Both the position numbers and the translations under genes were made by a program. The notes beneath the pieces were generated by a model, which searched no databases, had not been told where the DNA came from, and was given only the letters and a program-made list of their open reading frames with translations. Shown piece by piece: positions 12,815-22,970 of a stretch of DNA of 64,000 nucleotides. This DNA comes from Macrotis lagotis (Eukaryota; Chordata; Mammalia; Peramelemorphia; Peramelidae), in assembly GCF_037893015.1 (NCBI RefSeq), contig NC_133665.1, positions 192,538,722 through 192,602,721 of the forward strand, in the 5' to 3' direction. How positions within the stretch are numbered: position 1 is the first letter of the stretch; each line of letters starts with the position of its first letter.

Positions 12815-12852
12815 GGGGGCGGGGCCTCGGGGCGGGGGCGGGGCGGGGCCTC
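12815..12852 (+). promoter_or_regulatory. STK17A: Cluster of GC boxes (Sp1/KLF type)
   Basis: Several overlapping GGGGCGGGGC-type boxes occur in under 40 bp, just before the NRF1 site. They are likely core-promoter elements of STK17A. Confidence 0.6.
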
Positions 12853-12857
12853 GGGCG

Positions 12858-12867
12858 GCGCATGCGC
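12858..12867 (+). promoter_or_regulatory. STK17A: NRF1 binding site (perfect palindrome)
   Basis: GCGCATGCGC is the ideal NRF1 site. It lies 144 bp before the STK17A start codon, between GC boxes. NRF1 sites are a hallmark of CpG-island promoters. The ATG inside it is not taken as a start. Confidence 0.7.
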
Positions 12868-12927
12868 GGGGGCGGGCGGCCCGGCCTCGGGGGCCTCAGT
12901 GTGTGCCGGGAGGCGGCGGCGGCGGGT

Positions 12928-13002
12928 GCGGAGCGGGGCGGGCGCGGAGCGGGGCGGGCGCGGAGCGGGGCGGGCGCGGAGCGGGGCGGGCGCGGAGCGG
13001 GC
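12928..13002 (+). repeat. STK17A: 16-bp GC-box tandem array before the STK17A start
   Basis: The unit gcggagcggggcgggc occurs four times without change (12928-12943, 12944-12959, 12960-12975, 12976-12991), plus an 11-base partial copy. Each unit holds a GGGGCGGG box. The array ends 8 bases before the start codon, so it lies in the 5' UTR or overlaps the transcription start. Perfect identity suggests recent expansion or ongoing length change. Confidence 0.9.
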
Positions 13003-13010
13003 GCGCGGCC

Positions 13011-16000
13011 ATGCTGCCCCCCGAGGCGGCCGGGGCGCCCCCGGAGCGGGGGCTGCTGCGGCACATCCGCACCCCGCTGCGCCGGGAGCCCTTCCACGAG
13101 CGCTACGGGCTGAGCCCGGGCCGCGAGCTGGGCAGGTGAGGCCGGGGGCCGGGGCGCGGGGCCGGGGGCCGGGGGCCTGGAGTCCGGGGGTCCGGGGGCG
13201 CGGGGCCGGGGGTCCGGGGGCGCAGGGTCCGGGGTCCGGGGTCCGGGGCGCGGGCCCCGCGCAGCTCGCTCACGGCCGGCCCCCAGGGGCCAGTCCTCCG
13301 TGGTCCGCAGGTGCGTGCAGAGGGAGTCGGGCCGGGAGTTCGCGGCCAAGTTCGTGCGGAAGCGGCGGCGGGGCCGCGAGCGGCGCGGGGAGATCGTGCA
13401 CGAGATCGCGGTGCTGGAGCTGGCGGGGGGCCACCGGCGCGTGGCGGGGCTGCACGAGGTGTACGAGACCCCCGCCGAGATGGTGCTGGTGCTGGAGTAG
13501 TGAGTGCCCGCCCAGGTGCCCGCCCTGGGGGCGCGGGGGGCCGGGAGCCAGGCCGCGGGGTCACTTCTCCCCGGGACACCCGCGGGGCGAGGGAGGGGGC
13601 GGGGCGGGCGGGGTGGCCCCGCAGCGGGCAGGGTGGCCCGGCCAGGGTCTCAGGAGCTGCCCACCCTGTGCCCCCAGCGCGGCGGGCGGCGAGATCTTCG
13701 AGCAGTGCGTGGCCGAGGGCGAGGGCGCCTTCACGGAGCGGGACGTGCAGAGGCTCATGCGCCAGGTCCTGGAGGGCGTCTCCTTCCTGCACGCCCACCG
13801 CGTGGTGCACCTGGACCTGAAGGTGAGGCGCCCGGGGCACAGGGGGTCGGCTCCCCTCCTCCCGCGGGCACCCCAGGCGCTGGCAGCCTCGCCCTCCCAT
13901 CCGCTCTGCCCAGCATCTTCTCTGCCCCTCTCCGGCCTTCCCTGACCACAGCTTGCTTTGTACATGACATCTGCACCGTCACCCCCGGGCCGGGGCTCGC
14001 CAGCCTCTCGTAGCCCCAGCTCTGGGCACAGGGCCGGGCCCACGGCCCGCAGGGCCATCACCGGTATGGACCGCAGCCGGACGGATGACCGGCAAACGTT
14101 GGCTAAATGTCGACTGGGAGCCCACCAAGAAAAGTCACCCTCCCGTTCAGGGGCAGGGGCGACGGATGCGGGGTGGCATGGTGGCCCACTCTGGGAAGGC
14201 GGCGGTTCACCAGGCCCCAGCGTTCCCTCCGCTGTTATAAGAGACGGCTCTCATGACCTTTGTCGTCTCCTTCCCCACTGCCACAAAACGAGGCAGTTTC
14301 TGGCTTTCGTTCTTTTTTAAAGAAACTACACTTGTTCCTGCCCCTTTTCACCCACATACCAGCTGGGTGAGGAGATGGGGGGCTGGGCCATGAAGGCCGT
14401 CCCTGCCCGCAGCCGCTGCTGAGCCTGGCCCCCCAACCCCTGCTTACAGACAGCAGCCCTCCCTAACTCAGGACTCTGCGGCACACCTCCACACACCCCT
14501 CTCCCCAAGGGCTCCTGGGGTCTGCAGTCCGGCTCCCAGCCTCCCCCCCATTGAAGCCACTTCTCAGAGATCTTAGTCTCCCTGTATCAAGCTAACACCT
14601 CAGACCCCCAGTCTTGGAGTCAGTCTCTCCTGCCTTTCTCCTGGGGCTGACCATAGGGGCTCTCCAAGTGGGGGCTCACCTAGCCCCATACCCACGCCAC
14701 CAACTTCTGAGTCCATCCGTCAAAGTATTTCATGTTCTCCCCCCCATCCCAGCTTGGTCTCCCCGGCTGGACATGACCCCCCTAACCTCCCAGCTCCCTT
14801 CTTCTCTGCCTCTGCTGTGCCCCCCCCCCCCCCACGCAGCCCCCTGGCTGGTTCCCCACCCAGGACGCCCATCCTCTAGTGCTGCCTCTGATGCCCTTCC
14901 CATGGACTGTCACATTTCTCCTTGGCTTTTTGTCTCCTCCTTTGGAAGGGTCGGGACTCTGCCTTGCTTTGGACCCCATTCAACACTTAACCACAGTGCC
15001 AAGGACCCCCCTCAGGATCTGGGGGTCCAGGGGGCCCTGCAGGAATGGGGAGGTTCTGATTAGACGTCACTTCAAGACTTGGGCTGGGGATGGCTGGAGG
15101 CTGTGAGGCAGACGCCAACTTCACATTACCGAGTGTCTGTGTCGAAACAAGTCCGAAGGTGCCAGGGGACAGGCAGACCCCTGGCTCGGAGCCCCGGCTC
15201 GGCCCAGATGGTGCCCATGAGCACTGGGGGCAGAGGAGGTGGCTCTGGAGGGTCCCAGAGCAAGATCGGGCAGGATCAGGAGCTGTGTGGTTAGAGGGGG
15301 TCTTGCAGGCTTGGGGACAGCCCAGGGGCAGCCTCAGCCTGTGCCCAGGTGCCCAGGCCCAGAGGCAAGCTCTTGGGGAAGCAGCTCCTGAGCCAGCCTC
15401 TGCTTGGGTGCCCTTGGGTGGGCAGTGAAAGCCTGGAGATGTGGGTGAGGGGGCCCCAAATCTCCACAACAGAAAAGGTCTTGCTTTTTAGCAATCCAGA
15501 CTAGAGAAAGCGTTCCTTTTGGGGCAGTTTGGGGTCTTATGGGCAGGAACAGCAGGTGACCAAGGAGGAAAAGTACCCCAAAACCCTTTGCTGAACAAAG
15601 ACATGGGGGGGGGCTTGGGATGCTGCTGGGCCACAGGCCCTCTCAGAGCCTCAGTCTCTTCATCTGTCCCTGCCAGGGCTAAGCAAGGCAAGCCTCACAG
15701 GTCACATAAATGATAAAAATTCCTTCCTTGGAGTGATTTGAAGCCCAACAAGTTGATTGTTGCTAAATAAACTCAAGCACTTTAGAAATTGCCATTTTTA
15801 TGATGTTTTTGGAAATTATTTTCTTTTAGCCTCAGAATATCCTCCTGACCAGTGGATCTCCATTGGGGGATATCAAGATAGTTGATTTTGGCCTTTCAAG
15901 AATGATGACAAGCAACGAGGAGCTCAGAGAAATTATGGGAACCCCTGAATATGTGGGTAAGAATCAAGAGAATTCTAGAAGAAAAGGGCCCACCCAAGGC

Positions 16001-18375
16001 ACCCCCCGCCCCCAATTTCCAGATGAGAAAAAGAGACCCAGGGAGGGAAAGGACCCCTCCACGTCAGTCAGTGAGTACTTGGTAAGGTCGCCGATGAGCT
16101 GGGCACTGCAAAGGGAGGCAGGAATCAGGTCCTGCCTTTGGCAAGCTTACCGGGTAGAGGAGGTGCCAGCAAATCTGACCAGATGAAGTGTCCATCCTGA
16201 GAAGTCTTGTTTGTGCAGGGTCACTGGACAAAGTGGGGGTTGGGCGAGTTAAGGGGTGAAGTGACTGCCAGTGTGGTTGGATTTGAACTCGGGTCTTCCT
16301 GATCCCAGGACCAGTGCTCTAACCACTCTGCCCCCCAACTGCTGAAAGAGGAGTTTGGGGGTTAAGGTCCCAGCATTGGCAGAATGAAGGGATGGTGAAG
16401 ATGGTGTGGCTCAGGAGCCTGCGTCTGTGTGCCTCCCTGGGCAGGGGGAGCCCAGGCGGGCATACGGGCAGGGTGGGCATCTCATGAAGAGGCCCTATGA
16501 GAATCTATTCAGTTGTCGTTTTCACTGAGGACTAGCTCATTAAAGCATCCTACAAGCTCTTTGGAGAATGCTTCTGTGCCCCCCGAGAGGATTTGGGAGG
16601 GGGATTCTCTGCCCCTCGTTTAGATACTCTGTGAGGCCCCCTTGCCTGCCTTCTCCTATGGAAGCATGAGCTCTTAAGAAATGTCCCTGACTTTGCCTGG
16701 ATGGCAGCTCCTCCAGGTGCACCCCCCCCAAGGGTCATCCCCAAAGCACCCCCGGCCAGGCCCAGGGTTATTCTGTTATCCTCACAGCTGATTTGTTACC
16801 CTGGCTTACTTGGGGGCAGGAGGTAAATGTAAAGGATTGAAAGACGTGGTGGGGTCTCAAACAGCTCCTGGCTCTTGGGCTGGCATAGGCCAAGCCTCTG
16901 GGGTTTTAGGGGTGTCTTGTCCATCATGTGACTGGTGCCCTGCTCAGTGGGACCCTTCGGTGGGGGTGGTCTCTGTAGAGGACAGAGGTGTGGTTTGAGA
17001 CCTTTAACCTGGAGCCAGCTCAGAATGAAGGTAGCCTCAGATGCCCAGTCTCTGGGCCAGGCTGGGAGAGCCAAAAACCAGGGGCACTTTGGTTCCTAGT
17101 TGGGGAAGAGAAGGTAGAAAATGGCAGCATCTGTCCCACGGTGGTCAGGAAAGCCGACCAGCTTGACTGTCTCTCCTCAATTTCATGGGCCCAAGCAACT
17201 CCCTGAGTATTTGTGGAGAGCACTGCTTCCCCGGTGTGTGTGCTGGCCAACTGGGCCTTGCCTCCAACTGGTCACTGCTGACCCTGGCCTGGGTTCTGAC
17301 CAGTCCTTTCTCTGCTTTCTTGCCCAGCCCCAGAAGTCCTCAGCTATGACCCAATCAGCACAGCGACCGACATGTGGTGAGCATCGGGGCCCCCGGGGCT
17401 GCTCTGGGCTTCCTCCAACACCTGCCCCCCCATACTGCTGATGCCCTTTTCCTTCATGTTTTCTCCTCAGGAGCATTGGGGTCTTGGCCTACATCATGCT
17501 GACGGGAATCTCTCCCTTCCTCGGAGAGGACAAGCAAGAGACGTTCCTGAATATCTCCCAGATGAACATCAGTTACTCTGAGGAGGCGTTGGAGACGGTG
17601 TCCGAGGCGGCCATCGACTTCATCAAAGCGCTCTTGGTTAAGAGACCCGAGTAAGTGTGTCTGCCAGACGGGTCACTCTTCCAGTAGCCCGTAACACGGG
17701 GCTTTTGCCGTCTTGGAAGGTGGGATTTCCCATCGAAAACTCCCCAGATTTTGAGGAGCCTTCCCGGCCTAGGCGGTCAGCCTGGCCAGGCCACCAGAAG
17801 GCCTGTCTTTCCTAAGTGCTTCTGAGATAACTGACCAGGAGTTCGGGTGTTATCTGGGGGGTGTCCTGTCCAAGCTCCTGGTCGCCCCAACTCCTTGAGG
17901 TAAGAGAGAGATTTCCTCATGCTTGTGAATGGCCTTAGGAATTGAGAAAGTTCATAGGGGGGTGTGGTGTTTATTGACTCAAGTCCTACCACGGTCCTCC
18001 CCCCCCCCCCAGCCCTGCTGACCCTCAGGTACATCCCCTTAAGCCAGAGGGCCTGATAGGCTGCTGTTGGTTTGACACAGGGATCGGGCCACCGCTGAGG
18101 AATGTCTGAACCATCCCTGGTTAACCCAGGGCAATGGCCCCGAGTCTCCCCTACGGCTCAAGGGTTTCCTGGAAGAGCCGGGCGACCCCCAGGAAGAGGA
18201 GGCTTCTGTGCCGGACTCGCCGGCCGAGGCTGAGAAGCCAGAAACAGAGGAGCTGATTGTGGTGGCGTCCTATACGCTGGGGCCCTGCCGCCAGTCAGAG
18301 GAGAAGAGGGAACCCAAGGCCAGCTCCAAGCGGTTCAAATTTGAGGGACCGCCGCTGCAAGAGTTCATCTATTGA
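13011..18375 (+). CDS. STK17A: STK17A (DRAK1) serine/threonine kinase, seven coding exons
   Basis: Coding exons: 13011-13135, 13287-13499, 13678-13822, 15830-15956, 17328-17376, 17471-17650 and 18081-18375. All introns are GT-AG, the phases agree, and the sum is 1134 nt (377 residues plus stop). STK17A is a DAPK-family kinase that phosphorylates Ser/Thr and is linked to apoptosis. Seen motifs: glycine loop GRGQSSVV (41-48), ATP lysine K63 in FAAKF, helix-C Glu in [10 protein letters not shown] (77-86), catalytic loop HLDLK (157-161; HLD instead of HRD, normal for DRAKs), DFG (180-182), GTPEYVAPE (198-206) and DMWSIGV. The tail ends [16 protein letters not shown], a DRAK1-type end that distinguishes it from STK17B. 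The human protein is about 414 residues; this one has a shorter N-terminus and tail. The start is the only ATG giving an open frame into the conserved PGRELGRG. Exons 1-3 are extremely GC-rich, exons 4-7 are not. Confidence 0.96.
13136..13286 (+). other. STK17A: STK17A intron 1, G-run-rich
   Basis: A 151-bp intron made almost entirely of runs of three to five G separated by short spacers (ccgggggcc, gtccggggtccgggg), with internal tandem duplication of gtccgggg. It has strong G-quadruplex potential on the coding strand. Confidence 0.85.
13823..15829 (+). other. STK17A: STK17A intron 3
   Basis: The largest intron of the gene (about 2.0 kb). It contains the right edge of the CpG island and a 15-base C run near 14820. 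The acceptor is ttcttttag at 15821-15829. No nested exon or RNA gene was seen. Confidence 0.85.
15957..17327 (+). other. STK17A: STK17A intron 4 with minus-strand MIR
   Basis: The donor gtaag follows exon 4, and the acceptor tgcccag precedes exon 5. A minus-strand MIR-type SINE lies at about 16225-16345, ending in ggatttgaactcgggtc and ctctaaccactctgcc. The rest is unique. Confidence 0.85.
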
Positions 18376-19796
18376 GCAGCTCTGAGGTGCAGGGCCTGGT
18401 GGGGTCCAGGTTACTCGCAGACCTGGGACCAGATGTTCCTTGTCCCAAGGAGAGGTCTCCTAGGCCCAGAGGATGGTCAAGCCCAGACTGGGGGACCGAG
18501 CTTCGTGAGCAGAGACGTCCACTAACTCATTCTGTATGGAGGGGGCCGGTGTCCGCACTTTAGTTTTTTAATACACTTGGCGCTGCTCTCTTCTTCATGA
18601 AGACTCTTTATCTGAAAGTGTTGGTTTTTTAGGGAACCCTCAAGTGCCAATTACCACTGGAGAGAATTTGCCAGAAGTTGGGGTTCAGGAGGGGTCACTT
18701 CATCCAGAGTGGGCCTTTCAGTGGAGACTTTCTTAGCATCTTAATTTAATTTAAAGGCACAAGGTCTTACCTTGGGGCTGGGCGGCAGTTGGGCTTTGTT
18801 TGGGGGTGGGGGGGCAGGAATGTCCCAGTTTGTTTCCTACTGTTCCACTCTTTGCTGGGCTCCTCCTTGGGTGGGTCATCAGTGAGAAGCCCCTCTCCCA
18901 CTGCTCGGTGGGTGGAGGGGTGGTTCCACTTTGGGGGAAGAGACTGAACTGATGGTGATCCAGATTCATCGGTCCACAGGGTTGCTCTCCTTGCTTTCCC
19001 TCCCCCAGATGAGGTCACTTGGTACAGGGGTCAGTGTGATCTGACCAATATGGCTGTTGGTCAGTGAGAAGACCCTGTGGCTGCCCCAGGAGGCTCCAAC
19101 CCTGCCATTTCCAGTAACATCATCCCAAAGGTTCTAGAACCTTGATTGGCTTTGCCTCTAGCAACTTCCCCACTGCAGGTTGGTGTATTGGAAAGATGAT
19201 CCCCAGTTATTTTAATTGACTAAAATTGAATGTCTATTTGTGTTAAAACTTGGTCGGTTCTTAGAACGCCATAGACATGCTAAAATCAAGTCAGCCCCTT
19301 CCATCGGAATCACCCATTGGAAGCTGCTCCTGGAGCCTCAACAGCCTCTGTCTTCTGGGAACCCTGAAACATAGGTTGTGTCCTTGTGTGGGACCTCAGT
19401 ATTATTAAGTCTTCCCAGTGTTGCTTTCCTTTTTAATTTATTTTTGTTAAATCTGTGACTTGTCCCTTAGGCTGCTTAGAATTTGTTTCAGGTGAATGGC
19501 CAGTGTAGATAACCACAACCAGTTGCCTGAGGCTCAGCTCACGTTTTGGGCTCCATTTTCAGGCTGCCTCCTTGGCCCGTGCCCAGGCCAGGGGTGTTCC
19601 CCTGGGGACCCTCCCAAGGAGCAGAGCTTCTCCCTGTGGGCTCCCCTTGGATCCGGGCCTTTTCAAATCTTGCCCTTAAAAACCCGCTCTTTAATAACGC
19701 TCAGATACAAATGAGGAATTTCTCTGATTTGGAAGTGCCTGGGCTTCGGCGGGATCACACCCTTCAGATCTTGTCTCGTTTGTGTTTCTATTGCTA

Positions 19797-19802
19797 AATA
19801 AA
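19797..19802 (+). terminator. STK17A: STK17A polyadenylation signal
   Basis: Canonical AATAAA in ttgctaaataaacttattg, followed by ttgtctttag and T-rich sequence. It is the main candidate 3' end of the transcript. Confidence 0.65.
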
Positions 19803-19947
19803 CTTATTGACTTGTCTTTAGCGAATTTGCCAATTTTCTTTAAACTGGCTGCTTCGCGATTGGAAATGGCCTCTGATTTGTTAATATTTTGTGCCTTAAA
19901 GTTTGGGTTTTTGTAAGTATTTTTGAGTCCATCATTTGTGTAAAGTT

Positions 19948-19953
19948 ATTAAA
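19948..19953 (+). terminator. STK17A: Alternative STK17A polyadenylation signal
   Basis: The common variant ATTAAA in gttattaaagtttattg, followed by a GT/T-rich segment (tttattgtttctaag). It would extend the UTR by about 150 bases. Confidence 0.45.
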
Positions 19954-20814
19954 GTTTATTGTTTCTAAGTTATAATGGTATGGAAAGTCTTTTCTGAGCA
20001 CAGCAATTCAGCATTTCTATCGCTGCTTCAGGGGACATCACTGACTTGTTTCCTAACGCACAGAGTCCGGTGTCATAGTTACTGAAAACCGTCGAGCCGC
20101 TATTCTGTTAGCCGGTCCAGCACCGAAGCCCACTCCCTCATGTGAATCTCCCGCCGTTATACGGGGAACCCCCCCTTCCACAGGTGTAACAGCTGAGCCC
20201 CGGAGAGAGAGATCAGTCTCTTACTCCCAAAGCCAGCCCTCTTTCCACAGTGGGGGCCTGCCATCCTCACTAAAACCAAGGAGCCCACCGCCTCCAGGAA
20301 GCCATTTGTCACCAGCACACTCCCCAGCTGCTGGCTCTGGCCTCTTCTCCATACTTTCTGTGGAACCCACATTCACCTCCTCCACCCTAGGATGCTCCCC
20401 ACCCCAGGACCCTTCCTTCCCCAGGGTTAAGATCCACCTGGGCTCGCTCCTCCCCCCACCTGAAGTGTCTAGCCCCAATGTCTAGGAATCCTATCTCCCA
20501 AGGAAGAAGCATTTACTGAGCCCAAGCTAAGAATTCAGAGACCACCCTGGGTGTGCTCCATGGAAAGGCCTCCCTGGTGGCCTCAGGACCCCCAAGTGAG
20601 GGGGCCCAGCCTTTGTTTTCTGACTTTGATGGCTCTTTGGGGATCCACTGACTTTGACTAGTCTTTCTCCTTCCCCTTCTGGGTTACCCATGGGGTGCAT
20701 TTTTCCCCTAGACTAGGGAAGGGGCCTAAGATCCAGCCTGGGTGGGGCTGGGAACCTAATTGCTCATCCCCTGGGGTGCAAGGAGTTTGTCCTTCTCTAG
20801 GGCACCATGGCATC

Positions 20815-21010
20815 AGGGAGCAGTTGTGCAAAGTCACCCTCTGGCTCCAGTGGCCATCAGGATGACTGGGGATGATGCTGGATGCAGTGGGAGACCTTGG
20901 CCTTTTCAAGCTAGGGTCTTTCACACGTCTCTCTTTGCCTGAGATTGTGTCCATTCCATGATGAAGGTTAGGTAAGAAAGAATGGCCTCTTTAATTTAGT
21001 TTAAAGGGGA
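20815..21010 (-). repeat. Marsupial SINE-type repeat (variant body)
   Basis: It shares gtgcaaagtcacc, ctccagtggcca and tcaggatgactgggg with the bodies of marsupial SINEs, then runs into gggagaccttggccttttcaagct. Orientation is inferred from the copies at 2576 and 29293. Confidence 0.5.
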
Positions 21011-22789
21011 AAAAAAATCAATCTGGGAGGGGAGACCCCTCAGGGTTTCAGGCCAAAACAATTGCTATTTACATTTCAATCTGAGCCCCAAACAATGACC
21101 TTGGGCTTGGCCTGGGACCTCCTGTTGGTCGACCTATGAGAGCCAGAGTGATTTGGGGCTGCTAAACCCCAAGTGAGTCTTGGCCAGGTTCCAGTGATCC
21201 AAATTTAGGTTCCTTTGGGCAGAGCATCAGCAGGTGAGGGTACGATGCCCTTTGGGGACAGAACCAGAGAGGAGAGGGGTGAAGAACGGCAGCAGGTGAT
21301 GTCAAGTCCAGGCAGGTGCTAAGGAGTACTGGATTGTTGGAGGAGAGCGGCCGCAGACTTGTGAGGAGGTAGTGAATGGAACCCACACTAGGAAGGGATA
21401 ATGGCAATGAAGAATGTCCCTACATGTACATAAGAGACCCAAAGTCCCCTGAGCATCCAGGGTCCAAGGGGAGATGAGTTCATGTAGAGGACCCTGCAGC
21501 CTGATCTGAGAAGGGGCAAGTGTATCTGAGCAAGGACCTTCCGGGTTCCTTCATGGGCTGAAGTCTCACGGGGAGGCCATTAGGTCAAGGGGGGACCACA
21601 GAGAATTGTTCTGGTTCCATCCATCAGGGGGAAATGGGATTTATGTTAAATGTTCAACCAAGGTCCAGAACAACCGGGGTCAAGAACACACTGGTGGGAT
21701 AGCCACTGGGAAGAGAAGAGACGTGGGTCTCATGGGCTGGTCCCAGGCCAGACAGCGAGAGGTCCTCGAGGCCTGCCCAGAAGGTTAACAGCTGCCCACG
21801 AGCCAGTCAAGGGGAAGAGGATCACTTGGGTTTTGGTGGAGCTCTGTAGATAGATAAAGCACAGTCTCCACAAAGTGAACTCTCCTCTCCGCTTTGCCGG
21901 TCACAGACATTCCAAGAGCCCTCCCCACTGACTCAGGAGAGATAGACCCTCCGTTTGGCCAGCTGAATCATCCCACCAGCTGCTCTTGGTGGGGTTGCCC
22001 ATCAAGATGGTGACATGGTGGCTTCGGAGACACTCACCATGGCCACCGAAATCAAGTCAATGGAGCTAGACTTCACTGCCCTGCCAGCTACCATCTTCAC
22101 TTTAAAATCAGCCCTTTTTTCATCATTCAGAGGCAAAAACACGTCATTTACTGGACCCCCAGCTCATCTTTACCTTTGTTATAAATGAGATTCACTCATT
22201 TATAAAGCTTGATAGAAGTGCCATTGGTGAGCCACTGGGATTCAATGCAATGCAATTGACTAGACATTGATTGGGCACCTGCTGAATGCCAGTCAAAACT
22301 CTCTCCTGGCCCTCTAGCCTCTTCCATTCCATTTGCCAACAACCACATGGAGGCAGTTGTAAAATTCAGAATAGACACCAGTCAATGCACTTCATTTCCA
22401 AGGAGATCAGAAGAGCCCTAACAGCTGGGAGCCCGAGGGAAGCCTCGGGGCAGGAGGAGCTGAGGGTTGAGGGTGCAGCAATGAGGGGAGCGTTCCCTGC
22501 ATGGGCAATGGGCTGGGTGAAGGAAGACACTCTAGTGGGAAATAAGAGACAGTCATGGACCAGGAATGGATTCAGCTGGATATCCAGGGCCTGAGGTGGC
22601 GGGTTGAGGAGTCACCCTGGGAGGAGAGCTTAAATTATTTTTAAAGAACCATCTGTGTTTTATCTTGGGAAAGTAGGGAGCCGCTGAAATGCTTCTTGGG
22701 GGAAAAGGTTAAACCAGGGCTTTAGAAAGATCAGCTTTCTGCTATGGAAGAAGAGGGGTCTAAAGGATAACAGTGGCTTCTGTAGTGGT

Positions 22790-22970
22790 GGTGGTGGTTC
22801 AGCCGTCCAATCATGTCTGACCGTTGGTGTCGTTTAGGATTTTCTGGGAGGGATTTGCCATTTTCTTCTCATTTTACAATTGGGGAAGCTGAGGCAAACA
22901 GTGAAATGACTTTGCTCAAGGTCTCAGGTCATCCTTAGGTTCAGATCTGCAGCCCATGCCTCCAGTAATA
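22790..22970 (-). repeat. MIR-like SINE
   Basis: The marks gggatttgccattttcttctc, acaattggggaagctgaggc and gaaatgactttgctcaaggtc match the antisense SINE at 640-878. Confidence 0.6.

Larger units (their letters stand above)
12280..14110. promoter_or_regulatory. STK17A: CpG island over STK17A promoter and exons 1-3
   Basis: Base composition shifts abruptly near 12280 to very high G+C with dense CpG. It stays so through exons 1-3 of STK17A and falls off after about 14.1 kb. The island contains a perfect NRF1 palindrome, many GGGGCGGG Sp1-type boxes and no obvious TATA box, as expected for a broadly expressed CpG-island promoter. Long open frames on both strands here (for example 12260-13945) arise because stop codons are rare in such sequence. 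Confidence 0.9.
18376..19975 (+). other. STK17A: STK17A 3' untranslated region
   Basis: Unique, repeat-free sequence follows the stop, with AATAAA at 19797-19802 and a further ATTAAA at 19948-19953. Both are followed by T/GT-rich stretches. The expected 3' UTR is therefore about 1.45-1.6 kb. Extent is inferred. Confidence 0.7.

Noticed and set aside
12537..13900. Long minus-strand frames opposite STK17A exons 1-3
   Set aside because: They are mirror images of a GC-saturated region with no recognisable domain; the + strand exons explain the conserved sequence.
12260..13945. A 561-codon open frame on the + strand
   Set aside because: It runs through promoter, exon 1, introns and exons in the wrong frame. 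Stop codons are rare in the CpG island, and the sequence is low-complexity Gly/Arg/Ala/Pro.
13011..18375. STK17B instead of STK17A
   Set aside because: The segment [10 protein letters not shown], the LTSGSPLGD block and the QEFIY end fit STK17A, as does the HECW1 neighbour; STK17B has a different C-terminus and locus.
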